Source: Struthio camelus (lineage: Eukaryota; Chordata; Aves; Struthioniformes; Struthionidae). From it: a stretch of DNA of 64,000 nt. Position numbers and translations under genes: made by a program. This document shows positions 12,322 to 22,806 of this stretch, piece after piece. Position 1 is the stretch's first letter, and each line of letters opens with the position of its first letter. Location of the stretch: contig NC_090943.1 in the NCBI RefSeq assembly GCF_040807025.1, positions 20,551,213 through 20,615,212 on the forward strand, given 5' to 3'. The notes beneath the pieces are model-generated. The model was not told the DNA's origin. It searched no databases and saw only the letters and a program-made list of their open reading frames with translations.

Positions 12322-12796
12322 CTGTGGAAAGGGTCGGAGAGGCAGGGAGGGGAGACAAGGAAAACGCCTGATCAATACCAGTGTTTTCGAAGAGGAGACT
12401 GCACACCATGCGCCAAAAAAAAAAAAAAAAGAAAAAAGAAAAAAAAAAAAAGCCACAGTACTACATGCAGGGAAAAGTTCAGGAGGTTCACGCCACAGGT
12501 GTTAATGTCAAGAATCAAATGGAGAAAACTGCTCAACTACTGATCAAACTGGATTTCATGTCAGTGACGCTCGTCATTTCACACAGCAGATTATTTGACC
12601 CAGCTCCCCTGCGTTTGCCCGTCACCAATCAGCAGCAAAGGTAAAAACAACGCTCTATTAGCTGTTAGACACCTCGTGGGGAGACCAGACAAGCCACCTG
12701 AAAGGAAGCAAACAAATCACAAGACCCTCTTGTTTATGGTGATTATTGCAGATTTTTAGAAAGCAGCTGGAGTTCTGATTTCTCAGACTAAAGTAC
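12322..12796 (-). other. KIAA1217: KIAA1217 intron with poly(T) on sense strand
   Basis: A 475-nt intron. An interrupted A-run on + (12415-12452) reads as a long U-rich tract about 95-130 nt before the acceptor in the transcript. It may act as an auxiliary pyrimidine tract (inference). Confidence 0.8.
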
Positions 12797-14488
12797 CTTA
12801 CGTGAAGTGGCTGGGATTGGCGGAGGGGGCTCTACGCCAGCATGGCTCTCATCCAGCACTACAAGCTCTCGAGCTGGGGTCTCTGGGCCTATCTGGGCAG
12901 AGAACGGGACAGTGCTTCCCTCAGGGCTCTGTGGGCTTTCGGGAATAGATTTTGGGCTCATTTCACTGATGGTGTTCTCCAGCTGCTTTATAGTCTGCTC
13001 AAGGCTGTCTAGCGTCCGGTACGTATTCTGTCGAATTTCATCAGTCCTAGAAAGAGACACTGCAGGTCTGGGAGGGGACTCTTGCTTGCTGGGAGGATTT
13101 TTGTCAGTGTCCTCGGGCTGGGACCTTGTGATTTCAAATCTTTTTGCTTCCTTGTGCTGCTTAAGGGTTCCATCTTCCTCTTCCTCTTCATAAACCACGA
13201 CCTGCAAGGTCTTCTTCCCAGTCTTGGTGCCTGTACGAATTGCCTGAGTCAGAGCAGCCAGCTGCTTTTTAGGGAACTTAAACTTAAATTTTTTCTTGGA
13301 ATCCTGCCTGCTTCCAAACTGATCAGCAGAGTCCAAGTTTGCTTCTGTGTTTAGCCCATACATTTGACTATATTTGTTAAAATTGGTCTTTGTGTTCTCC
13401 TGCTCCTCAGGAGTTCTGGTTTCTGCACAGTCAGAAGATGACTGAAGGTTAAATATACACTGTTGATTGAGCCCATGAGTTGCTGAATAAGCTGTAATTG
13501 CTCCTCTGTCATTAACTACTGGTAGCTCTTCCTTCTGGATCCCAGGAATTCCACGTGCTTCATTTTCTTCCTCCTCTTCCTCTTCCTCTTCTATCTTTTC
13601 CTCAGTCATCATTTTCTCTAACTCCTCATCACATTCCTCAAATATAGTAGAAAGCCGCTTATATGCTGACCTAATATCCATTGGTTCATCAAAAATGATG
13701 ATGACTGGTTTTTTGTCCAGACAGACTACTGGTTCTTCGCTATCTGTGTTTTCTGGGAGACCCTTTTCCAAGGCCGTGTCCTTTCTTGCATCAATGTTCA
13801 CTGTTTGCACATCTCCTCCTTTCCGGCTGACTATATCACGAACTTCCCCACTGGAGAGGACCTGGACAGCTGTTTTGGTAATCATGAAGGCAATATTTTC
13901 TGTGGGTTGGTTGTCTTCACCTGGAGAGCTGGCTGGAGAGTCTGTCTCGTCCGTGTAGGTCATGCTACTACTTCTAGACGCTTTAGGTCTTAACATGACC
14001 TGGTTGTAGTTGACCGCAGATGACTCCAGCTCCTTTGAGGAACCAGGAGGTGCCGAGGCCTCCTGCGTTTGCCTCATGGGAGGGGTAATGCTGCTGATGG
14101 GGACACGCTTTCCCGTGCTCGGTGAGGGCTCGCCCAGAGGCAGGCCCTGGAGAGCATCTTGTGGGAGTCCATAGTTTGGTTTTTGTTTTCCAGTTTCAGC
14201 AGCTGGAAAATGGGATCCTAAAATATCTTGAGCCCCTCTTCTTCTGTCTTCCTCTGGCAAACTGACACCAGACAGGTTTGTGCTGACATTCTGGAGGTTT
14301 TTGTTAACATAGTCTCTACCGTCTACAAACAAACCCTTGCTAAATGTAGGACTGTCATTCATTGAAAAGCCAATTTTACTCTCAGCTGTGCTGGATGAAT
14401 CAGAACCCAATTCTTCTTCAGTTTTCCCTTCCCTCTTCTCTTTAGGATGGTCACTATCTGTGGGAGATCCTGTTGTAGCCCCATACAC
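12797..14488 (-). CDS. KIAA1217: KIAA1217 large 1.7-kb exon
   Basis: A 564-codon exon, phase 0 at both ends. The acceptor is CCCCTTAG and the first codons are GTG TAT GGG. The 5' half is Ser/Thr/Glu-rich and looks fast-evolving. The middle carries FMITKTAVQVLSSGEVRDIV, then CLDKKPVIIIFDEPMDIRSA and FEECDEELEKMM, which are family-defining. These run into a poly-Glu stretch of nine residues encoded by GAA/GAG codons (about 13567-13592). Next come a Lys/Phe segment (KKKFKFKFPKKQLAALTQAI), an acidic VVYEEEEEDG box and a predicted coiled coil (DEIRQNTYRTLDSLEQTIKQ). The chosen donor is AAG|GTACTT, which joins SRK to GSS in frame. A stronger-looking GTAAGG donor lies 5 nt upstream (see findings). 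Confidence 0.93.
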
Positions 14489-17400
14489 CTAAGGGGGAAA
14501 GTCGGATTACTTAGTTATTCAGGGCTGTTACTTTTACAGGACTTTTTTTCCCAAAATTAATCAGCATATTCTCAGGGGAAGCGCAGACCTCGTGAACTCA
14601 CCACTCTGTTTACAGCTGCAGAGGCATGTCTGAAGTTGTCATCTGATTCCTGTGTTTCTTCGGGGCAAAATTCCAGATTCTGGCAGAACAGCGTATGACG
14701 TTACTGCTCTGTGCTATGCAAGTTGCCAGCATGGGTTGTAACCTAGGACTCCTGTTTTAATAAGGCCTCCAGAATTTGCAAAAGCACACTAGTCACCTTA
14801 TTTCCAACACAATGCTATCTTGACCAGATACGTATGACTGGAGTTGAAAAGAATCGGAGTATTGGATTAAATTCTGCTGGGACACATCAAAGGGAGTCTC
14901 ATTTGTAAGGGCTGACAGAAGGTCACTACAGCTTCCTAGTTCACTGGGGCACCAAATGATAGACTCTGGCTAGTCTTAAAATAAGTTCTGTACTTGAAAA
15001 AGCTGCTTTTCAGCTTAAAACATTTTGCCATTTCTAATGTTCCTTACGCCCAAGCAGTGGTGATTTATCACAGTTAATACAGTCTGAGCATTTCTAAATC
15101 CTTACTGCAACTTAAAAGTACTCCTACCTCCAAAACAGAGCCACCCAGCACTTTTGAAAGTGCAGAATGAAACGAGATAGATACATTCATTTGTAGAAGC
15201 AACTCTGATTAGCCTGCAGAGAGTTCATCCCCTAGCTCAAAAGTAGCATAATCCCAGAAATATAAATTTAAGGGAACTTTTTTTCCATATTTTTAAATAA
15301 GGACTCCTGCAGATGCTATTTCATAACAGCAGGCTGAGAAGGAAGTGCTTCTTTTTGTTTGTTTGTTGTATTTGTTCTGGCAAGTGCTAGTAACTGGTTG
15401 GGATAAACACCTACTGCTCTTGCCAATCATCAGGGTGATGGTATGGCCTAAAGAGACACAGTGCCTATGACCAGAGCAAGGGAAAGCTCTACTGTCAATG
15501 GGTGGTTTGCCAGGAAGGAAACGAGCCTGGCGCGTGGCTGGCGGACAGGAGTGAGCCGAAGGCACTCCTGCGCCCATTGCTTGAGAACAGAGCCTGACTG
15601 CGAACATATCGGCAGGACAAATTATATTTACACTAGCAACAACACGTGCCAAGTGTCAGGCAGGAGAGTCAGTCTCTCACTGCTGAGATGGACAAGTGAC
15701 AGCACAGTAATCCAGAGCTTAGTAACTCATGTACTCCCAGTGCCCACAGGGGTTCCTTAGGTGCAGTTTCTACAACTCTTGTGATATTCTCTTATGTACT
15801 ATGTGAGTACTTTATCCAGAAAATTTTCACACACTATGAAAAGTAGCGTAGAACAGTCTACACACAGTAGAAAAGGTCTACAGATCATCTCTACTGAAGA
15901 TGAGCCTTATTAGCAGTAACAAGGCTAGGCAGCTGCTCCAAGGATAAGGCCTCGTATTTCCAAATATCTAGGAGCTATCACGCAAACCAAGCACAGTCAG
16001 AGTGGCATCAGTGCTCAGGCCAACATGAGCTGCACTTCATACTGATAGCTGGTAGCAGAACAAAACACCGGGGCTCCTGCTCACATCAGGCCCAGATTGC
16101 TTAAATAAGTGCCTTCCCTTCCCACTCCATGCTAGCACTCCCACAATTTAGCCAGTCCATTTAATGGCACTTGTTGCCCTACATACCCTGACTCAGTGAC
16201 TCACTCCCCATGTCGCTATCTTTTTTTTTTTTTAAGCAAGTAATACGTCCTGCTCCAAGCATCAGTGCAACATCTTAAGGTATCTTTGTACAATATGCCT
16301 CATTTTATGAATGCTGCCTTTCTATTAAAAAAAAAAAAGTAATATTCATTTCCTCTATGAGTTTTTCATCACCTTAAGGCTCCTTATTATCTAAAGCCAA
16401 TAACCCACACTGTCATGTCAGATGACAAAACAGAGCTCATCAACTCAATTTCCTGGAGTCTGTGTTACTCCGATAAATAGCAGTTTGTAACAATTAATAG
16501 GCAGCACTTCTCAAAGAAACATTTATGCTATGGCATATGTAGTATCTTCAGGGGTGACCCAGGTTTTGGTGTGACAGCACTATTTTTGAAATCTGATGCC
16601 AGTAGCAGCCAGGATTAATACAGATCTGGTCACTTTTTTTTTTTTTTTTTTTGCTTCAAAACACTGTCACCCACTGCACAACAATGCCATTTCTTTCTTT
16701 CTCTTTTTTTCTTTTTTTCCCCCCCTTTAATAATCCACATGAACTTGCATCCTCACCCAGTCAGGTGTTCTCAGCTTTGGACCAGACCTGCCATCTGGGC
16801 AGCTCCAAGCCCTTGCATACAATGCGCTGTCCTGACTGAAACAGCTTTGTAGAAGAATTTGTGGAAGGACTCTGATAACATATCAGGCATCTCCACTTAG
16901 GTGTCACAGTGTGTTTTACAATGGTATTGCCCTATGCAGATATAGCTCATCATGGTTATGGTAGCTGGGTTCTCCTCTGCCCTGGGTACCTAGGGAAGGT
17001 CATTTTTCCTCTCCCTCTGCCTTAGTTTCTGTTAAATGAGGCTAACATGCAACTTCTCCTATAAGGTACCTATGCTGTATTTCCAGTTTGCAAACATGAA
17101 AAGAAAAAAATGGCCCACAAAGTTGAAATGCTGTGCCAAAGAGCTGTTTTCTCTCCCACCATATCCCCACTTCATTGCAAATTGGCATTTGGCTGACAGA
17201 CAAGCTGTCATGCCTGCATGACCACCCCCTAAAACCAGCAACGGTTCCATTCATTATTTTTAGACTCTGACATAAAAAAGAGGCCGGCAAAGGCAGAAAT
17301 ATTTGCCCTATTGTTCATCCTGCACATTCACTGCCACTAAGACAAATTAACTCAAATGGCAACTCCAGTTTAGATACAGTTGTGAAATTCTGCCCTGAGC

Positions 17401-18007
17401 TGGCTATGGTCCCAGACATGAAACGCTCCACGTAAATCCCATGACCGAAATGTGAATCTTGGACCCAGCTTTCAGGAAGAGGGCCACTTTGGACCCTCCA
17501 CCTTGACTTTATCTTCCCGTAAACTGAAGGTGATTTCTGAATATCTATCTAATAACTATTTCTGGAACAAACAAATGAAACAAAAATTCTCCACAGTGGC
17601 ACTTCAGACTGAGAGGAACTACTAATTTGCCTCATGGAAAGGACAAGGCTTAGGAAGGATGCTTCCCGGTCCATTGCCATGATAGCAATGAAAGGATTGT
17701 TTGAGAGGTGAGAGCCTCTCTGAGAAGGAAACGGATGGATCCTTCTCTAACTTTGATTTCATGTAATCTTAAAACTTTGTACAATCCTTGTATAAGCATT
17801 ACGGATTATTAGACATATCCTGTACACTGATATAATGCTCCATCTGAGCATTTCTGACCTATACTGGGAGAAAAGAAAGAAAACCACTGAGCAGCAGTGG
17901 AGGGGAGGGGATAGAGAAAACAGGATAGGAGATATTAGATTAGTTTTGAAGCAAGGAAAGAAGGTTATGCCAGATCGGGTGGCACGTTTGCAAGCGCCAC
18001 TTGTTAC
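14489..18007 (-). other. KIAA1217: KIAA1217 intron (3.5 kb)
   Basis: This intron holds a MIR-like relic (16981-17075), T-runs at about 16220-16235 and 16633-16652, and otherwise unrecognised sequence. I find no additional exon, and the phases on each side join directly. Confidence 0.75.
16981..17075 (-). mobile_element. MIR-like SINE relic
   Basis: The order of blocks (GGTCATTTTTCCTCTC, TGCCTTAGTTTCTGTTAAAT, then GAGGCTAACATG) resembles the complement of the MIR 3' half. The copy is short and degraded. Confidence 0.55.
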
Positions 18008-18127
18008 CTTCTTTTCCTTGTGGTGCATTAAAGTCCCAGGCCTTATGTCTTTAACCTGTGTATCGTTTCTGGACTGTTCAGCATGACTGTTTGAGTTTAC
18101 ATCCACAAAAGAGCACTTCTGGAAAGC
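18008..18127 (-). CDS. KIAA1217: KIAA1217 exon with tandem acceptors
   Basis: Phase 0 exon ending HHKEKK before donor AAG|GTAACA. Two acceptor AGs lie 9 nt apart. The upstream one (TTTCCTAG, exon from 18127) adds the codons GCT TTC CAG (AFQ) before KCSFVDVNSNSHAE. The downstream one (TTCCAG, exon from 18118) omits them. Both keep the frame. From memory of the family, the human protein has AFQ at this point, so I take 18127 as the main start. Confidence 0.88.
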
Positions 18128-18374
18128 CTAGGAAATAAATACTGCAAGTTATCAGGAGGCCAGGTAGCTTTTACACAGAAACCTCTGGAGATGACCAACT
18201 ACAAATACAGCATTTGTTTTTAACATTCACAGCTCAACCATATTATTTACAACCTCACAAAATAATGGAGGTTTTAAACTATCAACCAAGAAAAACGGGG
18301 TACCTCCAATCTGCCACGACTGCTCTGCAGCTCACCGCTTCGACCTCAATGTGTCCTTCAGGGAGATGAGCTTG

Positions 18375-18500
18375 ATTTCTTTTTATAGATGGGGAAATTG
18401 AGGCACGCAGAGGTGCTGCAAGTTATCCAAACTTAACTAGGAAATCCACAGCAGCTCTGGCAAATTTTGGACTCACGACAGACCCAGCAGCCAACTGATT
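18375..18500 (+). mobile_element. MIR-like SINE relic
   Basis: It shows TTTTTATAGATGGGGAAATT followed by GAGGCACGCAGAGGTG, then GGAAATCCACAGCAGCTCTG and a GACCCAGCAGCC block. That is the order found in the MIR consensus 3' half. It is the best-preserved of the five MIR-like segments here. Confidence 0.7.
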
Positions 18501-19353
18501 CTCTCAAAATCCCCGTTAAACATAATTTGGCCTGATCATACATCAGTTAATGACTGAACTTAAGATTTCATATTTTTAAATAAACAAATCTCAGCTCCAT
18601 TCTTTGTGAGTCTTAGCAGTGGTTTTCTGTTTGCTTGGATGGGACAAGCACAGTTGAAATATATTTTTCTTTCCTAGCTGTTCTCATCTGCAAATGGTCT
18701 ATATGTTGCCTGCAGGAAGGTGAGGAGGAGGTGAGAGCAGCAGGTCTTAAGCATTCAGTAAAAGAGAAGAGGGTGTATAATACCCCTTCTCACCCTTGCT
18801 GTCTACTCAGCTCCCACACTCATCCAGTCTCATGGTACATTGTGCAAGAACTACGTAACTCCCCTTCTCCCCACACAAATTCTGTTATTCAAATGTTTGA
18901 CTTGGAGACATATGTCTTTACTGCAGCCTGCACCCATGCTCCAGATGGTGACAGTCACCTCCAGGTTCCTCCTGCTCTGGAAACAGCCCAGTGCATGGGC
19001 TAGGGACCGCTGAACTCCAGGTCATGGCAGAGCTTTGCAACTTTTTATCCTGCTTGCCTGCTTCCCTCTGTTTTCCTTGGGTTTCTCTGTCTGACTGGTT
19101 CCCAGGTCCAGGGGAACAGAGCCATCATTGCCATGACTGTGCGTTGCTCCAAGTGTGTGTCAGTCGGATTTCTGCTGGCCAATACTGGCACTCTCTGTCA
19201 TCAGTGAGCTACACAGGCAGGGAGCTCTGCCAGCCAAGAGGTGAGGGAGTCATGCTTACAGGAGTCAGACATACCACCACACACAAGAAGATGATATTGG
19301 TGTATCAGCTTTTAGGAAACTTATTTAATTGCTGGCAACTCTCATGAAATTAA

Positions 19354-19411
19354 TAGCCCTAATTACAGGGCTACTGATAGATAGCCCTGTAACTGATAGA
19401 TTACAGGGCTA
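19354..19411. repeat. Clustered inverted repeats (TAGCCCT...AGGGCTA)
   Basis: A perfect 11-bp stem lies at 19382-19392 and 19401-19411 (TAGCCCTGTAA against TTACAGGGCTA) with an 8-nt loop. A related 7-bp stem lies at 19354-19360 and 19367-19373. The unit TGATAGAT/TGATATTACAT recurs to 19435. Confidence 0.85.
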
Positions 19412-19689
19412 CATTGATATTACATTGATAGATTAAAGTCAGACCCTTCTTTAAATATTGTACTTCCTGTATCTGTTACATGTGTATTAAAAAACTGAGA
19501 AGTAATAATAATTCAAAAATCCATTGCAAAAATCGGCATATGGATTTTCTGCTAGTTTTTCACCACATTCTATTCATATATATGTTTATAAGCCAGAGCA
19601 TGTAAAACCACAGGGGACTGTGAGAACAAGCAGTCCCAGTCCTCCTACAATAGAGGGTACAGACTTTGCCCAGACTTTTACCCCTCTGT

Positions 19690-20710
19690 GAGGCCAGCAA
19701 TGTGTTTCTGAGATAAGCATACCATCCACAAAGGCATCCTCAAAGTCCTTCAGATTTTAAGTGATGAAGAATCCACTATTTCCCTTGGTATTTTGTTTGT
19801 TTATCACCTTTGCTCTGAAATATCTGTACCAGTTTCTAAAAATGGTTTGCCTTGCTTGAGCTTCAGCAGTTGATTTTTATTATGCCTTTGTCTGCTAGAT
19901 TAAAAAGGCATTTAGCACTTCCCATGAAGTTATGATTACCTGCACAATGCAATGCCACGATTACTTTCACAGTATAATCAAGTCACTTCTGGACCTTCAT
20001 GTTGTTAACAACCTTTGTAAACGGGGCACGCATGGACACCCAGACATGGGTGCAGCAGACCAGGGCTGATTACACCAACTCTGAACACAGAAATAAAATC
20101 ACTCCCTGTTCTCACATCTACACCCATAGGACACATTAACTTTGCGGCAACAGCACTGACCTCGTGGTTAACCTCATACTGCAGCTCCTGCCCCTTTCAC
20201 AGGCATGCCATTGTGGTCTGGCCTATATTTGTTGCTCTTCAAAGGGGTTTTACATTTCAATGATTTCAAATGTACTATGATGGTTAAGTGATTACTATCA
20301 TCTCCCTGCTCTTATCATTCACTAGTTTTAAGATTTGAGCTGATTTAAGCAGTAAGGATTTTACACGGACTTCTAGGCCATTGATAAAAATACAAAGTGG
20401 CACAGACCTGTGGCTGATCCCTCTGGGACCTGACTGTGAACACCTGCATCAGTGACAACACTTTCAGAGCCAGACAGTCCTCAGTCCTCTCGTATTTCTT
20501 CTGGTATGCTCTATGGTGCCAAATTTTAACCAGAATATGGCATGATATTTTTCTAATGCCTTACAGAAATGCTTATAGGTATACAATTTCCTTTAAGCAG
20601 TCTGATCTGTTATGTGACCAGAATGTTGTTTCCCTTGACAGATCTATTTTCCATCATGTTGCGTTGACTAGCACAACCGTATTTGTCTATCTTCAGCTCT
20701 TCATCAGTTG
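19690..20710 (-). mobile_element. Old degenerate CR1 LINE copy
   Basis: On + it shows the reverse complement of CR1 ORF2/3' landmarks in the right order. These are the CATTGATAAAAATAC segment, GATCCCTCTGGGACC and the TGGCATGATATTTTTCTAAT block, preceded by 3'-end-like sequence. It is heavily mutated, with no coding potential. Borders are approximate. Confidence 0.6.
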
Positions 20711-21255
20711 GGATATTTGGTTTTTACTGCAGTGTCATCGCCTGCACTGCTGAGCAAAGACCAGGCACGAAAGCATGACTTCTACGCCACTGACAGAGCA
20801 ATATATCAGTTACACAATGGAAAACGTTTCAATATTCAAGCACTCCAGGAAACATGAAAACTGGGCCATGGCACAGGGCAGGGGAGCACAGCTCCCCAGG
20901 AAAGCCTCCCTAGTCTCTGCTTCCACCATTAATAGCAGCGATATGCTCCTAGCACCGCATTGGCCTGGCACTAAGTGAGAAACGCGAGGCCAGGAGTGAC
21001 CACACCAAATACAAATTTCACTGCAGTCCCATCTGCGTGTGTGCCTGGAAGGATTCGCCTACAGCAACCCCAGCATCCTCGAGCACTCTCTTAGCTCCAG
21101 GCTTCTTAAAAAATTGGATGGGTTTTACATAATGTAGCACCATCCAATGTAACAAAGGGGGACCAGGCAAGACTGGCAGGCCTACTTTCCGTCATGTTCT
21201 GAGCTAGAAGTGATATTGGGCAGAGGTACCACCACACACAAGCTGAAGCGCATAC

Positions 21256-21402
21256 CTGTAGTTCTGCCATTATTTTATCTCCTTCTTCTTCATCTTCGTC
21301 TTTTGCAGCTGATGCTGCAGCAAGCCCTGTGCTCTGAGACAAAGCCTGATCCTCCTTAGGGGCTTTGGACTGCACTACTTGGCCAGTGTCTTCACTGCAT
21401 TC
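21256..21402 (-). CDS. KIAA1217: KIAA1217 exon (49 codons)
   Basis: Phase 0/0 exon running from ECSEDTGQVVQSK to GDKIMAELQ, with an acidic KDEDEEEGDKIM box conserved in the family. The acceptor is CACTTCTAG and the donor CTACAG|GTATGC. It could be skipped in frame. Confidence 0.9.
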
Positions 21403-22026
21403 CTAGAAGTGGATGAGAAAGCCCAGACAGTTAATACAGCCAAGCCCTCCCTGATACAAAGCAAACACAGTAAATTTAACACTAGCACAATTCACCTGTT
21501 GCAAGGTCCCTCTCCTTGTAATGCTATGATCTACAAGACTGCTATTTCATCAGTCCAAAAGAAACTAATATTGCTGATGTGGTGGCATACGCATACAACA
21601 CAGAGCTTCCTAACCTGGAGTCCCCTCCCCTTCTTGCAGGGAGCAGAACAGATGGAGAAAAGTCGTCCAAAGAAACTCATTTACAACATTTCTGTGAAAA
21701 CTCTCTCAAGTCTGAGCTGATCTTCCCCATCTGTATAAGGCGTGCTTTTTTTACTTTTTAATCTTCTTACTGCACTGGATGAAAGCAGCTTGTGACTTGC
21801 CTTCTGCATTGTTAGGAGATCAGTGAGGCAAGGATAAGATTCCTGTAAATAGAACTGATGATTAAACCTGACTGGCTCTTTTGCCCACAGAGCAGCATTT
21901 CCTGGTAAGTGCTTTCAGTAGCTCTCCAGGACATAGCTCTGTCTCAACTTATTCTGTGGTTTATAGATAAGCCCAAGTCTGGGAATTTACCAGCAGTCTG
22001 ACTGCTTATAGTCTGAATCATCAAAC
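21403..22026 (-). other. KIAA1217: KIAA1217 intron (624 nt)
   Basis: A short intron between two recognised exons. I see no repeat or further gene in it. Confidence 0.8.
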
Positions 22027-22181
22027 CTTGACAGCAGCTGCCTCTTTCCTGACTGCATAGATGACATCTCCTGATCTTGTTGTGGTTAGTCCGGACCCTG
22101 GCAGGTAACTGCGCCGCGGGGGCGGAGGTGGTGGGGACTTGGTCAGCTTGTCGTTCTCCTGTTCTGCATCCTGAACATCTT
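22027..22181 (-). CDS. KIAA1217: KIAA1217 exon with proline cluster
   Basis: A 155-nt exon that begins with two bases completing a split Glu codon and reads DVQDAEQENDKLTKS. It then has six prolines, RRSYLPGSGLTTTRSGDVIY and ends in AVK. The PPPPPPRR run fits an SH3-domain ligand; the family's p140Cap member binds SH3 proteins (inference for this protein). The acceptor is CCTTGCAG. The donor AAG|GTTTGA is weak. Confidence 0.93.
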
Positions 22182-22773
22182 CTGCAAGGGAACAGAAGCA
22201 ACACAAAGTCAGCACCGGTAAAGGTAAAGGAGGGAAAAAAGAGTTTGCACCTCTCCCTCAAGTGGGAAAGAAAAACAATATTGTCTTCAAAGGTCCTGCT
22301 GCTCAAGTATGTTATCATCAGCAACACATTTGGCATTCAAGTGGAACCGCCTCAAACAAAAGCAAGCAGCTCTGCGTTTCCACAGAGGAGTCAGGTCACG
22401 TCACCTAAGAATTTGCTGTGAAACCCCTGCCTCCCACGTCACTGTGCCTGGGATTTCAATCCTGGGTGTGCAAGCGTGAGATGCCTGGTTACAGACAGTG
22501 GCCCTGTACCCTTCTTTGAAAACATGGCCATCAATGTGAATACTAGCAAGAGCCAAACCTGGAGGCTTCTCACCATGCTCAGCAACTCTGAAGCAACCAG
22601 CACGTGTTCCTACTCTGCCCAGGAGACACTGCTGGCAAGCGGCTAAGAGAAGATCTGAAGAGCAACCCTGCAGTTCAGCAAAACCACCTATGTCCAGACA
22701 AGGGCTGAAAGGGAAGAGGGAAACGCTGCTCTGTTATAGCTGCCTCCCCAGTTCACCAAGTCCTCTCACTGCT

Positions 22774-22806
22774 GGGCAGGGCAGGGCAGGGCAGGGCAGG
22801 GCAGGG
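22774..22806 (+). repeat. (GGGCA)n pentamer repeat, G-quadruplex-like
   Basis: About six consecutive GGGCA units give six G3 tracts separated by two bases on the + strand, the antisense strand of KIAA1217. This satisfies the usual G-quadruplex pattern. Confidence 0.9.

Larger units (their letters stand above)
18128..21255 (-). other. KIAA1217: KIAA1217 intron (3.1 kb)
   Basis: It contains a MIR-like relic (18375-18500), a small cluster of hairpins built on TAGCCCT/AGGGCTA (19354-19411) and an old CR1 copy on - (about 19690-20710). No exon was seen. Confidence 0.75.

Noticed and set aside
12797..14488. SRCIN1 as an alternative identity of the minus-strand gene
   Set aside because: The acidic exon shares the family motif, but the tail sequence (QDPRQYRQANGSAKK) and the neighbour fit KIAA1217.
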